From positions 48,422,318 through 48,486,317 of the forward strand of contig JACMZG010001908.1 of NCBI GenBank assembly GCA_018340805.1: 64,000 bases of DNA. Reading direction: 5' to 3'. How positions within the stretch are numbered: position 1 is the stretch's first letter; each line of letters starts with the position of its first letter. Position numbers and translations under genes: made by a program. Source of the stretch: Microvelia longipes. Its lineage: Eukaryota; Arthropoda; Insecta; Hemiptera; Veliidae. Shown here piece after piece: positions 24,202 to 34,390 of this stretch. The notes under the pieces are model-generated. The model searched no databases. It had not been told where the DNA came from and worked only from the letters and a program-made list of their open reading frames with translations.

Positions 24202-25041
24202 ATGGTAATTGCTAGAAGTATGGAACGTATTTTACAAGTAATTCAAGAATTGAGAGAGGACTCTAATAGACAAAGACAAGAAGTACTTCAACAGCTGGCT
24301 CTTGTACAAGAAAATTTAGACGATATCACTAGACGTCAACAGCAGCTTGAAGAAATAAGGAACGGTAACATTAATAATGATAATAATAGTTTAGTACAAC
24401 CTGAGCCTCCACATATAGAACTTAACCAACTTATCAATGAAAACTGTCCTAATGTTGATATAGCTCGACCACAAACATCACTTTTATTTAAACCACCCTC
24501 TTTTGATGGTTCCTCGTCATGGGTTATGTTCAAACGTCAGTTTGAGGCAGCTTCCTGTAGTAACAGATGGAGTAAAGAACAAATGGCTACTTCTCTGATT
24601 CTGTCTTTAAGAGAACCAGCCCTCTCTGTACTACATAACGTTTCAGAGCATGAACAAAATAATTATGATTTTTTGATTAATAAGCTCGAAATGCGATTCG
24701 GCCATCAATATCGCCAACAATTATACCGTTCCGAATTAAAAATGAGAATTCAAGGTGCTGAGGAATCTTTACAAACATTTGAAGTTGATGTTGAAAAATT
24801 AGTTAACTTTTCATATCCAGATGCAGCAAAAGAATTTTTAGAACAATTGGCTATTCAAACATTTATAGACGGTTTAAGAGATAATGAAACTCAGCAAACG
24901 TTGAGGTTGGGGCGACATAATACTTTGACATCTGCACTCACAGGTGCTCTAGAATTTGAAGCAGCTAAAGCAGCTTCTAAGTCTAAAACTAAATTAAATG
25001 AAGTAAAATTGATGATATTTCTTCTAAAATTGAAAAGTTGA
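24202..25041 (+). CDS. gag: Gag polyprotein (capsid), Ty3/mdg4-type
   Basis: The frame is open from 24178, but the first in-frame ATG is at 24202, giving about 279 residues. The first ~70 residues are rich in Gln, Glu and Arg and probably form a coiled coil. From about residue 90 a capsid-like domain begins with FDGSSSW and continues through a helical region containing LREPALSVL and the LEMRFG segment. This pattern is typical of arthropod Ty3/mdg4 Gag, whose capsid assembles the particle that packages element RNA. No CCHC zinc knuckle is visible. The frame ends in TGA at 25039-25041, apparently early, because an overlapping frame continues the same type of sequence; a single-base indel in an A run just upstream is the likely cause. 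Confidence 0.88.
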   Translation: MVIARSMERILQVIQELREDSNRQRQEVLQQLALVQENLDDITRRQQQLEEIRNGNINNDNNSLVQPEPPHIELNQLINENCPNVDIARPQTSLLFKPPSFDGSSSWVMFKRQFEAASCSNRWSKEQMATSLILSLREPALSVLHNVSEHEQNNYDFLINKLEMRFGHQYRQQLYRSELKMRIQGAEESLQTFEVDVEKLVNFSYPDAAKEFLEQLAIQTFIDGLRDNETQQTLRLGRHNTLTSALTGALEFEAAKAASKSKTKLNEVKLMIFLLKLKS

Positions 25042-25229
25042 CAGACATAGTTACTCAGTTATGTTTACAGATGACAGGTAATTTTAATTCCGACACAAAT
25101 AACCTCAGGAAACACCAGGGCTATACACAGAGATATGGTTATCGATATCCTCAAGATTCTAATTATCCTATAAAAACTCTAGAGATAAATCATACAGTCG
25201 CTCTCCTTCTCTCCTTAACGGAGACGTAA
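25038..25229 (+). pseudogene. Gag C-terminal remnant after a frameshift
   Basis: This 63-codon frame overlaps the end of the main gag frame and reads as its continuation (TDIVTQLCLQMTGNF, then a Tyr/Arg/Gln-rich stretch). No protease motif (D-S/T-G) is seen before it closes. I treat it as part of Gag displaced by an indel. Confidence 0.6.
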
Positions 25230-25379
25230 TGAAAACCAACCATCAACTAGTCAGCAGGGAAACGGCAAATAGTCGATATCTCGGGGCAGATGCCGACTAG
25301 CGTTTACTACAGCCCAAAAATCTTCCATCAATGAAAATAGGAAAAGTTTGCTGATCCAAGGTAAACTTAATAATCTTTC

Positions 25380-25607
25380 TTGTTGCTACGGGTACGAGAA
25401 AGGCAGAATCGACCAAAAAGAACGAATAGCATGTTGCAAGGAGGTGTAAATGTTTTAAAAACAGAGGTGCGAAGACAACCAAACTTGGAGTTAGTAAATG
25501 ACCAAAAAGACGAAGAAATTGGTTTAGTGTACAAATATGTTGAAACTGGGAGTCGGCCTGAATGGCAAGAAATATCCAGATTTAGTTCAATTGTGAAAGT
25601 TACTTGA
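25380..25607 (+). pseudogene. RNase H-integrase linker remnant
   Basis: The frame includes VNVLKTEVRRQPN and DQKDEEIGLVYKYVETGSRP, a charged linker followed by a segment typical of the region before the integrase zinc finger in Ty3 Pol. The upstream RNase H and reverse transcriptase are gone. The deletion junction lies somewhere between about 25230 and 25400. Confidence 0.6.
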
Positions 25608-25611
25608 CCCA

Positions 25612-25899
25612 GTGGGAGTCGCTAATCATAAAAGACGTGTTCTGTGTAGAAAGTACGAAAGCCCAGAAGGCATGAGAGTTATCTTTCAGGTAGTACTACC
25701 GAAAAAGAGGCAACAAGATGTTTTAAATGAGTTACATAGCACTCCATCGGGTGGTCATTTCGGTTTAAATAGAACTTTGGCACGGGTACGAGAAAGGTAC
25801 TACTGGGTTCATTGTCGAAGGGACGTGGAAAACTGGTGCAAGAAATGTGACCTTTGTGCTGAAAAGAAAGGTCCAAGAAAAAGAACTATGGTAAGTTAA
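25612..25899 (+). pseudogene. Integrase N-terminal H2C2 zinc-binding domain
   Basis: Counting from the first codon, His42 and His49 (spacing HX6H) and Cys76 and Cys79 (CX2C) form the H2C2 zinc site, with the Ty3-type motif GGHFGLNRTLARV between them. This domain helps integrase multimerise and bind LTR ends. The frame stops at TAA just after the zinc finger, whereas the core domain continues immediately in another reading frame, so the gene is broken here. Confidence 0.88.
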
Positions 25900-26420
25900 G
25901 CCAATACATATCTGAGAACCATTTGAAAGAATAGGGGTAGATGTCCTAGGCCCATTTCCTAAATTAGAAAAAGGAAACAGATACTTGTTGGTCATTGTTG
26001 ATTACTTTTCGAAATGGTCAGAAGTTGTACCGATCCCTGACCAGGAAGCAGTTACTATCGCTAAAGCTTTTGTAAAAATTTCGTAGCCAGACATGGTGTT
26101 CCTTTAGAATTACATTCAGATAGAGGAAGAAATTTTGAATCAAAACTCTGGGAAGAAATGTTAAAAATTTTAGGGATAAAAAAGACTGGAACAACACCTT
26201 TACATCCGGCTTCTAATGGAATGGTAGAGAGACAAAAAAGAACAATAATTCAGTATTTATCGCTTTTCGTGGAGAAGATCAAAAAAATTGGGAGTCTTTG
26301 ATACCCATGTCTTTATTAGCTTACCGCAGTTCACAGCATCATGCGACTGGCTATTCTCCATCTATGATGGTAAGTGGGAGAGAAATGAAGTTACCTTTAG
26401 ATTTAGTAAGGGGTAAAAGT
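25900..26420 (+). pseudogene. Integrase catalytic core, frameshifted
   Basis: All three catalytic acidic residues are visible: Asp in GVDVLGPFP (codon 25940-25942), Asp in LHSDRGRNFE (26119-26121) and Glu in NGMVERQ (26227-26229). The last two are separated by 35 residues, the D,D35E spacing of retroviral-type integrases. At least two frame changes break the domain, near 26080 and near 26275, both beside A runs, with another near 26420. The AYRSSQHHATGYSP segment after the Glu is characteristic of Ty3 integrases. Confidence 0.88.
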
Positions 26421-26745
26421 GCCTGAAGAGAAGGCTCGAACCTTTCACAACTTTGTGGCTAAGCTATGTGAAAATATGCATCAGACACATGAATTTGCAA
26501 GGCGACGTTTAATCATCAATTCAGACAAAATGAAGGCACGGTGGGACAATAAAGCCACTAATGTGAAATTTAATCGAGGAGACGCTGTATGGCTCTACAA
26601 CCCTAAACGCAGAAAGGGATATAGTCCTAAATTGCAGAGAAACTGGGAAGGTCCCTATACTGTTTTGAAAAAAATTAACGATCTTATATATCGTATACAG
26701 CTAAATCGACGAACTAAACAAAGGTGGTCCATATCGAGAGACTAG
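26419..26745 (+). pseudogene. Integrase C-terminal GPY/F-like domain
   Basis: The frame of about 108 codons contains FNRGDAVWLYNPKR, KLQRNWEGPYTVLKKI and YRIQ, the pattern of the GPY/F (chromodomain-less) tail of Ty3 integrases that contributes to multimerisation and target DNA binding. The frame starts out of register with the catalytic core. Confidence 0.85.
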
Positions 26746-26823
26746 CGAAGTAAAGGAGAAAATGTTCCTAACTGGCTAAGGGATCCTAACTAGAAGTTAA
26801 GCTGTCCGAGGACGAACAGCTTG

Positions 26824-26834
26824 GAAGAGAGGAG
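26824..26834 (+). promoter_or_regulatory. Polypurine tract
   Basis: The purine run GAAGAGAGGAG directly abuts the 3' LTR start TGTTG, the position expected for the primer of plus-strand DNA synthesis. Confidence 0.85.
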
Positions 26835-26970
26835 TGTTGTAATGTCAAAACAATGTCAGAGATTGATTAATTGAATTTTAAATTTTGATTCATACAGATA
26901 TATTTTATACTAGTGATTAACTAATAGATTATTAATATCCACGTTATTATTCTTGTTTCTTAGTAGATAA
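26835..26970 (+). repeat. 3' LTR
   Basis: This 136-bp copy of the 5' LTR starts TGTTGTAATG and ends GTAGATAA. It runs directly into a TA tract. Confidence 0.9.
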
Positions 26971-26979
26971 TATATATAT

Positions 26980-27031
<52 letters not shown>

Positions 27032-27044
27032 ATACATATATATA
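26971..27044. repeat. (TA)n microsatellite
   Basis: TA tract that continues the one interrupted by the LTR element at 23951-23961. It ends at 'cctcaacaagatataac'. Confidence 0.9.
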
Positions 27045-27059
27045 AACCTCAACAAGATA

Positions 27060-27245
27060 TAACATAATAGTAAATGCCCCCTTCCAAAAAATCTATCCTC
27101 ACCCCTACCCCCCTCCATGACCTCATAAGCTCATAGGCTTATTTTTTCTTTAAAAATTCGCTAAATATTAAAATAATTCAGCAATTTTATAAGCAACAGT
27201 ATATTTCGTTGTTACAATCTTGACGAAAGACAAGTGCATAACATG
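27060..27245 (+). repeat. Dispersed repeat family C, 3' part
   Basis: Contains 'cccccttccaaaaaatcta', 'ccctccatgacctcataa', 'attttttctttaaaaattcg' and 'ctaaatatt', then the 'aatcttgacgaaagacaagtg' block. The same run occurs at 32825 and 61335 and, inverted, at 23480. Confidence 0.8.
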
Positions 27246-27249
27246 TATA

Positions 27250-27975
27250 AGTAAATTACGAAGTTCTGTCAAGTTTTACTTGTTCTTAACAAAAGTTCGC
27301 CCACAGTATTCTACCTAAAAAGTTTTTCAGTAAGAAAGTGAAGAAGGTAAGTAAGAAGAGAAATAGAGACCACTTGTTTTTACAGAAGAAATAAAGTAGA
27401 AGTGTTTTTCTGTTAAAACTTTATTTTGATGACTCATTGGACTTGGTGAGTAAAGTATAACCCCACTGGTGAAAATATACAGAATCATTATTCAAAACAG
27501 AAATTTTAGTTAGGAAATTGTAAAGTTTTCGCCTTGAACCAGTTTCAACTCTACTTTATCTTCTCTTGGTTTGAAAGCATTTCAAAAACAAAAACATTAC
27601 AAAGGAAGCATTTGCACATAATTATTTGCTTAGTATGAAATATTGATTCGTTATATTTAAATTAAAATAAGCCCGTGCTACTATCTGCTATCTAGTTTAT
27701 AGGCTATTGAACATAAAAGAAAACCGGGTAAATTTTGACTGTGCTATAGAATACAAACATACAACATTACTTTTAAGCTATAAAATAACATAGGAATTAA
27801 AATTATATAACGCTCTATTATATTAAATTATAATGCAATGATAACACATAAATTATATATCTCTATAAAAAAATGTTAAAAGAGCGAACATTTTACATTA
27901 TTAATTATATAAAATATATAGTTTAAACAAAATAAGAGACTATGTATCACAAAATCACAAAATACTCTTTAGAAT
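27250..27975. other. AT-rich DNA, nothing recognised
   Basis: No gene or family recognised. Confidence 0.45.
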
Positions 27976-28168
<193 letters not shown>

Positions 28169-28169
28169 T

Positions 28170-28720
28170 CACAAATGTTGAAAGCAAAATATGTTTTCTT
28201 ATTTTTTGTTTTAAATTATTAACTTATTAATATCACTTAACCATAAATATTACACAATAAACTCAATTCATACAAAGTATAACAAGTAAAACAATCTGTA
28301 TAGTTTATTACTATTCTTACAAGACACATAACTTGTAATGAGAAAACGAAGACAAACAAAAAAGTTTGAATGTTTCATCGTGCTTGATTATCAAAGTGAG
28401 TCAGAACAAAGTTTGAAACAACGTGTGATCACTGTCACTCTAAGGCAACAAAGGGAAGAGCTGCCAACTAAGGCACAAACAATCTGCCTCAACAACTAAC
28501 TACAACTCTCAACCTCTTCAATACCATTCTTTAAAAAGTATGACATTTAGCAATTTCCAAGTTTTTAAAAATATTTTTATCTAAAATCACAAAGTTTTTT
28601 TGATATTATCTAAAATTTTTAGGAAACACAACATGAGAAAATCGAGAAAAAAAATTAGAAAATGCGAATAAGGAAAATACTGTCAATTTCATTCTTTAAA
28701 GAAAACTTTCATTTTTACAT
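28170..28720. other. AT-rich DNA, nothing recognised
   Basis: No frame or repeat family recognised before the GC-rich hairpin cluster. Confidence 0.45.
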
Positions 28721-28724
28721 TTAA

Positions 28725-28910
28725 ATACGGGCCTTCGGCCCGTAGCCGCTACGTGGCCTCGGCGCTTCGCGCCTCTTCCGCTTCGCGACGTCGGCCTGGG
28801 GGCCTCCCAGTGGCCACATTCTTGTTGTTTTGTCTTATGTATGGTTTCACTATCGTTTCTTGTTAAATGGCATTTTGCCACGTATTTAGCGAATTTTCAC
28901 AGCCTCGTTT
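28725..28910 (+). repeat. GC-rich hairpin-cluster repeat, copy 1
   Basis: A sharply GC-rich island with successive short hairpins having a TTC loop: CGGGCC-TTC-GGCCCG (28728-28742), GGCGC-TTC-GCGCC and CGC-TTC-GCG. It continues into 'tggccacattcttgttgtt' and 'atggcattttgccacgta', blocks shared with 60945-61075. Similar starts occur at 30430 and 23234. Confidence 0.8.
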
Positions 28911-29619
28911 CACGGGCCTGAGAGGTTTTCTCACAAATTTGATTTTATTAATCCTCTATTATTAATAGAAAGCAATAATATTACAGTTAAGAAGCAATAT
29001 AAAAAATAATAAGTATATTTAAATACATAACTAATACGTTTTTTATAGAGGTATAAAGAATACAAGAAAAAAATCCACACGTTCCAACTGTTGGAGTTAC
29101 TGTTGTATACAGGGTAAGAAAAGATTATAGTTTCATCTTTCATCAGTTTTAGTTATCGTCCAGCATACAAATGGGTATAAACTCTTACATACATTTATGA
29201 TTGTTTATACAATTGAAAGAAAAATGTCAAGTTTTTTTCGTAAACAAATTGTTTATTTGAGTATAATCTTTAGGTTGAAAAAAATATATTCATGATTTTT
29301 TAAAGCAAAAATACCGTTTTCGTAACTTAGGATTGTCGGATTGAGCTGAAACCGGTCGCAATCGTTTTAAAATGACTTCGACCATATGAAGACTACTTCG
29401 ACGTTCTTCCTCTTTACAGGCCTGCTTAGCTCGGCGTGGATCAGTGGAAGCCATTTTTGTCCTATCTCTCTGGGACAGTAGGCTTACCAGGATGGAGCAA
29501 GAGGTAGAGGCCCCTCTTTTATTCTATGTCCCCACCCTCTAACACTACTGAACCCAACAGATATCGTACGAGTATTTGACCTGGACGTATACATATATAC
29601 AACATTATATATATATATG

Positions 29620-29910
29620 TATACCGTTTGCATCATTTCTGATGGTTCGATTCAGCTGAAATTGGTCTTAATCGATTCAGCTAGCCGTCAACCTAAACAC
29701 AAAATACCTTGTTTTAAAGCCATTTCAAGTTTCAAAAAAATATTTTTTTCATGACGTCATAACTTTGGTTGATGACGTCATAATGTTTTTATAAACAATA
29801 GGCCTCGTAACCTCCACAACATCTCGCGATTTGCAAAGTTTCGTTTCAATTTGAGAACGCCTTCAAGAGTTGTCGTTCGTCATACGAAAAGTTAGAAACT
29901 CTTCCATACC

Positions 29911-29968
<58 letters not shown>
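29620..29968 (+). repeat. Dispersed repeat family C with (TA)n tail
   Basis: Has two TGACGTCA sites (29752-29759 and 29773-29780), 'ataaacaataggcctcgtaa', 'aagtttcgtttcaatttgag' and 'gaaaagttagaaactcttc', then a TA array at 29912-29968. The same order (palindrome, 'caatagggttcg' block, 'caagtttcatt' block, TA tract) is seen at 23820, 31850 and 61150. Confidence 0.8.
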
Positions 29969-29971
<3 letters not shown>

Positions 29972-30020
29972 CTATTTTCATTTTACACTATCTAAATAGA
30001 TTGATGTTTTCTTGTGTTGT

Positions 30021-30075
30021 AAAGGGCCCTGATGAAGAATTTGTAGTTAAATTCGAAACGCTGGCAGAAATAAAT
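30021..30075 (+). repeat. CTGATGA-hairpin-GAAA module
   Basis: CTGATGA at 30029-30035 is followed by a hairpin (GAATTT, loop, AAATTC) and GAAA at 30055-30058, then CGCTGGC. It shares this layout with modules in the foldbacks at 6.5, 14.3 and 49.0 kb, but is not itself in an obvious foldback. Confidence 0.65.
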
Positions 30076-30147
30076 ATATAGTTTTCATGTAAAGCTGTGT
30101 TTTTATTCATAACCATACATATATTCATTTCAATACATAAAAAATAC

Positions 30148-30206
<59 letters not shown>
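30148..30206. repeat. (TA)n microsatellite
   Basis: Simple TA array preceded by 'aatacatatacatata'. Confidence 0.93.
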
Positions 30207-30209
<3 letters not shown>

Positions 30210-30641
30210 ATTTTTCGGACATACTTTTTTTGTTATCAGGAAGCCAATAAGACCGATTCCGCTCACTCTCCCACCATAAGTTCCGTCATCCGAACAACCT
30301 GATAAGCGTCATTTTCATAATGAAAATTCGCTAAAAATGAGCTGCAGATGCAAGTTTCTGGATTAAAGCAAGAAACAATGGACACTTGAACCGCTTAAGT
30401 TTTTATAAATTTTACCTTCTAATTATAACAAGAGGCCTTCGGCTTCTTTGCCACCCCGCAGTCCACCCCGATCTGATATTATATAATCGTTTACCACCCA
30501 ACTGGAGGTAAACGATAAAAAAATGTTTCCTTTTTGGCAATTATAAGAGATTTATTAGTAATCACTTTTGAAATTGAGAAGCTAATTTGTTAAAATTGGA
30601 CTCATTTTGTTGCTACTTATGTTGGCTAACTGTACAAACAA

Positions 30642-31350
30642 AATTCTGGCGCGGTGGTCCGCATGTCGGGCGAATTTCCTTTGGATGCGTGTTTCCGTGC
30701 TTTTTACATTATATAAGTTTACAACTACTAAATAAATAATTCCGGCGCGGTGGTACGCTGTCGGGCGAATTTCATTTAGAATGCGTGTTTCCGTGCTAAA
30801 CAACCCATATCTTGCTTATGCAAGAACCATGCCCATTGCGTGGTTCCGGTTCATGCTTTAGAACCTAAGCAGTTACTCAATTGTCAAGCACTGCTCGTAA
30901 CTCATTTTGTCTGTATTTTTCAAAGGAAATGCGCTAAATCCTTTAAAGATAACTGACTAAGCTTAAAGATAAGTAACTATGCTTTAAACTAGTGCAAATA
31001 ATAGTGTGTACATCTATTTTTAAAGGCATAGTTTTGTACAACCAACTGGATAATTATGCGCATTTCCTTTGAAAAATACAGACAAAATGAGTTACGAGCA
31101 GTGCTTGACAATTGAGTAACTGCTTAGGTTCTAAAGCATGAACCGGAACCACGCAATGGGCATGGTTCTTGCATAAGCAAGAAATGGGTTGTTTAGCACG
31201 GAAACACGCATTCTAAATGAAATTCGCCCGACAGCGTACCACCGCGCCGGAATTATTTATTTAGTAGTTGTAAACTTATATAATGTAAAAAGCACGGAAA
31301 CACGCATCCAAAGGAAATTCGCCCGACATGCGGACCACCGCGCCAGAATT
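30642..31350. repeat. Large inverted repeat, two 293-bp arms
   Basis: 30642-30934 and 31058-31350 are inverted copies of equal length and near identity, with a 123-bp spacer. Each arm contains two tandem units of about 100 bp starting 'attctggcgcggtggt' / 'attccggcgcggtggt' and ending 'gcgtgtttccgtgct', so the family D unit occurs four times. The inner arms hold 'gaacctaagcagttactcaa' and 'caaaggaaatgcgc'. No ORF. The high arm identity implies recent formation or ongoing gene conversion. Confidence 0.93.
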
Positions 31351-31384
31351 ATTTTCTAGTTGTAAACTTATATTAAGTAAAAAA

Positions 31385-31485
31385 AACGATAAAAAATTAT
31401 GGACCCTTCCAGGATTCGAACCCAGGTATCCTGAGTTTGAGTGATCGTATTGACTCCGGACCACTGGTATTCAACTCAGAGGCCC
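31385..31485 (-). repeat. tRNA-like SINE fragment
   Basis: The minus strand contains GGGTTCGAATCCTGG, a close match to the tRNA B box (GGTTCGANNCC), at about 31409-31425. A related block is at 35945 and a degraded one at 12796. The first half of a tRNA (A box) is not recognisable, so this is not a functional tRNA. Confidence 0.6.
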
Positions 31486-31487
31486 AA

Positions 31488-31790
31488 AAAACATAGAAAA
31501 CGACACCCTACTCGAAATTTAATTTTCAACGACCGTAATTTTGGTTTTTTATAATTTTTGTGGTTTTTTCGACTTTTTGGTAACTTAAAGTGGTCGTATC
31601 GACTTCGGACCGGTTTCATTCGATTCAGCGCCCAAAGTTACATAGAAAACGACACCCTACTCGAAATTTATTTTTTATCGACCTAAATTTTGGTTTTTGG
31701 TAATTTACAATGGTTTTTTCGATTTTTAGGTCACTTAGAGTGGTCGTATCGACTTCGGACCGGTTTCATTCGATTCAGCGTCTCAAAAAA
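31488..31790 (+). repeat. Tandem duplication, ~149-bp unit, two copies
   Basis: 'acatagaaaacgacacccta' starts at 31491 and again at 31640. Each copy continues through a 'ttttggtttttt' block and 'gtggtcgtatcgacttcgg' to 'ttcattcgattcagcg'. A third copy starts and breaks off near 31788. Confidence 0.88.
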
Positions 31791-31849
31791 CATAAATATT
31801 GACCTTTTTCGCGGCAAAAAATATTAACCCTGAATTTTGCCGATTTTTT

Positions 31850-32151
<302 letters not shown>

Positions 32152-32585
32152 GCGAAAATTTTTTTTTCGTCATAAGGGACCTCTGAAACGGATTTGTGTC
32201 GTGGTCCGAGGTTCGAATTCCGCCATGACGCCTATCCCATTAGGCGAATTTTCAAAGGAAATTCGCTAATAAAAACAGTAGATCCCTATCTTACTTTACA
32301 AGCTATCTTAGAAAACCCATATTTTTATTTTGTTTTTGTAATGTTTAACAACTTTTTACACCTAAAACCGAGGTTAGAATTAAAAATTTTGACATTCTTT
32401 CATTAAAGCAATGTTTTTAGTTTAAAAATATGTCTGTATTATACACTTTATTTAAATGCAATCATCCAAAAGGGCGCCTAAGTGAACTAAATTTAAAAAA
32501 AAATGTTTTTTTATCATAGCTCGGTGAAAATTTGTCCGATTTTGATGCGGTCTTCACTAATCTTCCTTATTTTTGATCTTTTAAA

Positions 32586-32641
32586 GATACCTATATATAC
32601 CTATATATATACCTATATATATATCTATATATACCTATACC
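32586..32641. repeat. (CCTATATATA)n short tandem array
   Basis: Several copies of 'cctatatata' of slightly varying length. Confidence 0.85.
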
Positions 32642-32814
32642 TAACTATAAACTTGAAAAAGCTAGCATTAACATCTCTATGACCAGCGCGAACGGAGAAA
32701 AACGGATTTTTCTCGTCTGTTTACTATTACACTGTATCCGACACCGAAAACCGCATCCTTCTAGCTGATAATGTTTTCGAGAAAAAGGTTTTGTCCTCCT
32801 TAGCTGGACTACCC

Positions 32815-32935
32815 TGTGTATTCTTGATCAGTGAGTCTCCCCTTTCAAAAAATCTAACTTCCCTCTCTCCATGACCCCAAACTCATAATCTCATTTTTTC
32901 TTCAAAAATTCGCTATAACGTAACGATGAAATCTT
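32815..32935 (+). repeat. Dispersed repeat family C, 3' part
   Basis: Begins 'attcttgatcagtgagtc' and continues with 'cctttcaaaaaatctaac', 'catgaccccaaactcat' and 'cttcaaaaattcgcta', as at 61330-61435. Confidence 0.82.
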
Positions 32936-33169
32936 AACTCCTCCGGGATCAATTTTGTACAAACTATCAAACGGTTATAATTAAATGGTATGACATGCAC
33001 TTTGAGATTATAGCTTACAGGATATTTAGAGCATTCCAGATGGTATTTTTATAAAATAATACTCTAGCTTGGGTAAATTCATAATAAGTGTTAAAATTTA
33101 CGAATCTTAACTTGTTCGTTTACCTATTTTAAGAATTGCGCCTCTTCCTCATAAAAGTATGAGAAAGCA

Positions 33170-33400
33170 TTACATTAGCAAAACACATAAAACCCATTTT
33201 TTGTCGTCAAATGTCGATCCCAAAAATCGAAAAAATTGTGTATCTTGCCTGTATGTATATGTGTGTGTGAGTATGTGTCTTTAAGAGTATGGATGTGCAC
33301 ATTTCTTGCAAACACGCAACTGCTCAAACAGTATATCCAATTTTATTGAAACAGAACATTTCCATGAACATTTTATTGAAACGTCGACATTGACAAAAAA
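33170..33400 (+). repeat. Dispersed repeat family E, copy 1
   Basis: Contains 'tcgtcaaatgtcgatccc', 'aaattgtgtatcttg', 'tgtgcacatttcttgcaaa' and 'caactgctcaaac', in the same order as 62495-62640. Non-coding. Confidence 0.75.
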
Positions 33401-33404
33401 AATA

Positions 33405-34225
33405 GGCTTTAAGTTTTTTGCTAATACACTGCTTCTCTATCCTTCTAGAAGGTAGGGAACATACAAAAATCTTCTGAGTACACACTCAAAGCTTACCCAA
33501 TAGTAAAAAAAAACATAAAATAATATTTCATATCTAAAATTCTAAAATATGTATGCAAGTAAAAACATTCATGACCCTAAGATACATTTTGAGTAATATT
33601 TACTATATCCAGTATAATATAAAGAGTGTAAGTAATCCAGTGCGATAGCAGTATATTACATTTTACTTTACTCGACTAAATATATTCCCTTTGTAATGTT
33701 TCCGCTCACCTTATTCTATTCTCGTAGTGTTAGAGTAATGTTAATGTTTTTCAGACTCTTTTTTTTAAAAAAATTCAGCAAATTTGTAAAGTGAATTTGA
33801 TCACAAATAGTTTCAAAGAAAACAAATAATACGAATCTTTTGTAGTAAAAGAGCATTCTTTTTCTTACTGAAAAAGAAGAATTATATAGATAATTTCAAC
33901 TTCTTTGAACAAAGTATTGGACGAAAAGTGCTTAGTAAAGGAAGAGAAGAAAGGAGAAGGTACAGAGGAGGTTTGATCCTTTTCTTAGTAAGGCCAATTT
34001 TACGGGACGATAGACTCTACCTTATGTCTCGACACTAGAGAACTAGGACCTTTTCAAGCATAGTCCTAACAAGAACTTTGAGATATCAATTCTCAGTTTC
34101 TTGTCTCATACTATATTTTATAATTTAGTTAATTTAAAGTAAGCCATTCTTTAACCGAAGAGATATGCATAAATAATATCTCATAATTATTATAAAAATA
34201 AAAATGTTCATATGTGTAGTATATT
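33405..34225. other. AT-rich DNA, nothing recognised
   Basis: No gene or repeat family recognised. Confidence 0.45.
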
Positions 34226-34227
34226 TT

Positions 34228-34390
34228 AAAAAATAGGGTACTGGGTACCTCGGAACATATTCTTCCCCATATTGGATTTGCTACGCTCATTCTCACTGAA
34301 TAATTCTTCGGACTCGCTTCGCTTGACCTGAGAAAATAGGGATAGGGTTTCATTGTAGCGGTCATCCTTCCAACTACTCATCAATCGGTA
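34228..34390 (-). repeat. 5S rRNA-derived SINE copy, head degraded
   Basis: On the minus strand the tail 'tccgaggtacccagtaccc' and body 'caagcgaagcgagtccgaag' are clear, and a 'tgaccgcta' relic marks the 5S head. The rest of the head is diverged. Confidence 0.7.

Larger units (their letters stand above)
23962..26970 (+). mobile_element. Ty3/mdg4-type LTR retrotransposon, internally deleted
   Basis: Order: 5' LTR, primer binding site, Gag, a short unassigned segment, RNase H-integrase linker, integrase zinc finger, D,D35E core, GPY/F-like tail, purine-rich tract, 3' LTR. The complete element is only 3.0 kb. About 570 bp separate the end of gag from the integrase zinc finger, where a full element would hold protease, reverse transcriptase and RNase H, so these are deleted. 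No env-like frame is seen. The LTRs are nearly identical although the coding region has several frameshifts next to A runs. It is non-autonomous as it stands. Confidence 0.92.

Noticed and set aside
28696..28881. 61-codon minus-strand frame over the GC-rich island
   Set aside because: It translates the hairpin cluster and its composition is dictated by the palindromic GC motifs.
29410..29530. Possible exon after a 'ctctttacag' splice-acceptor-like site
   Set aside because: The frame stays open for only about 38 codons with no recognisable protein, and the segment is surrounded by repeats.
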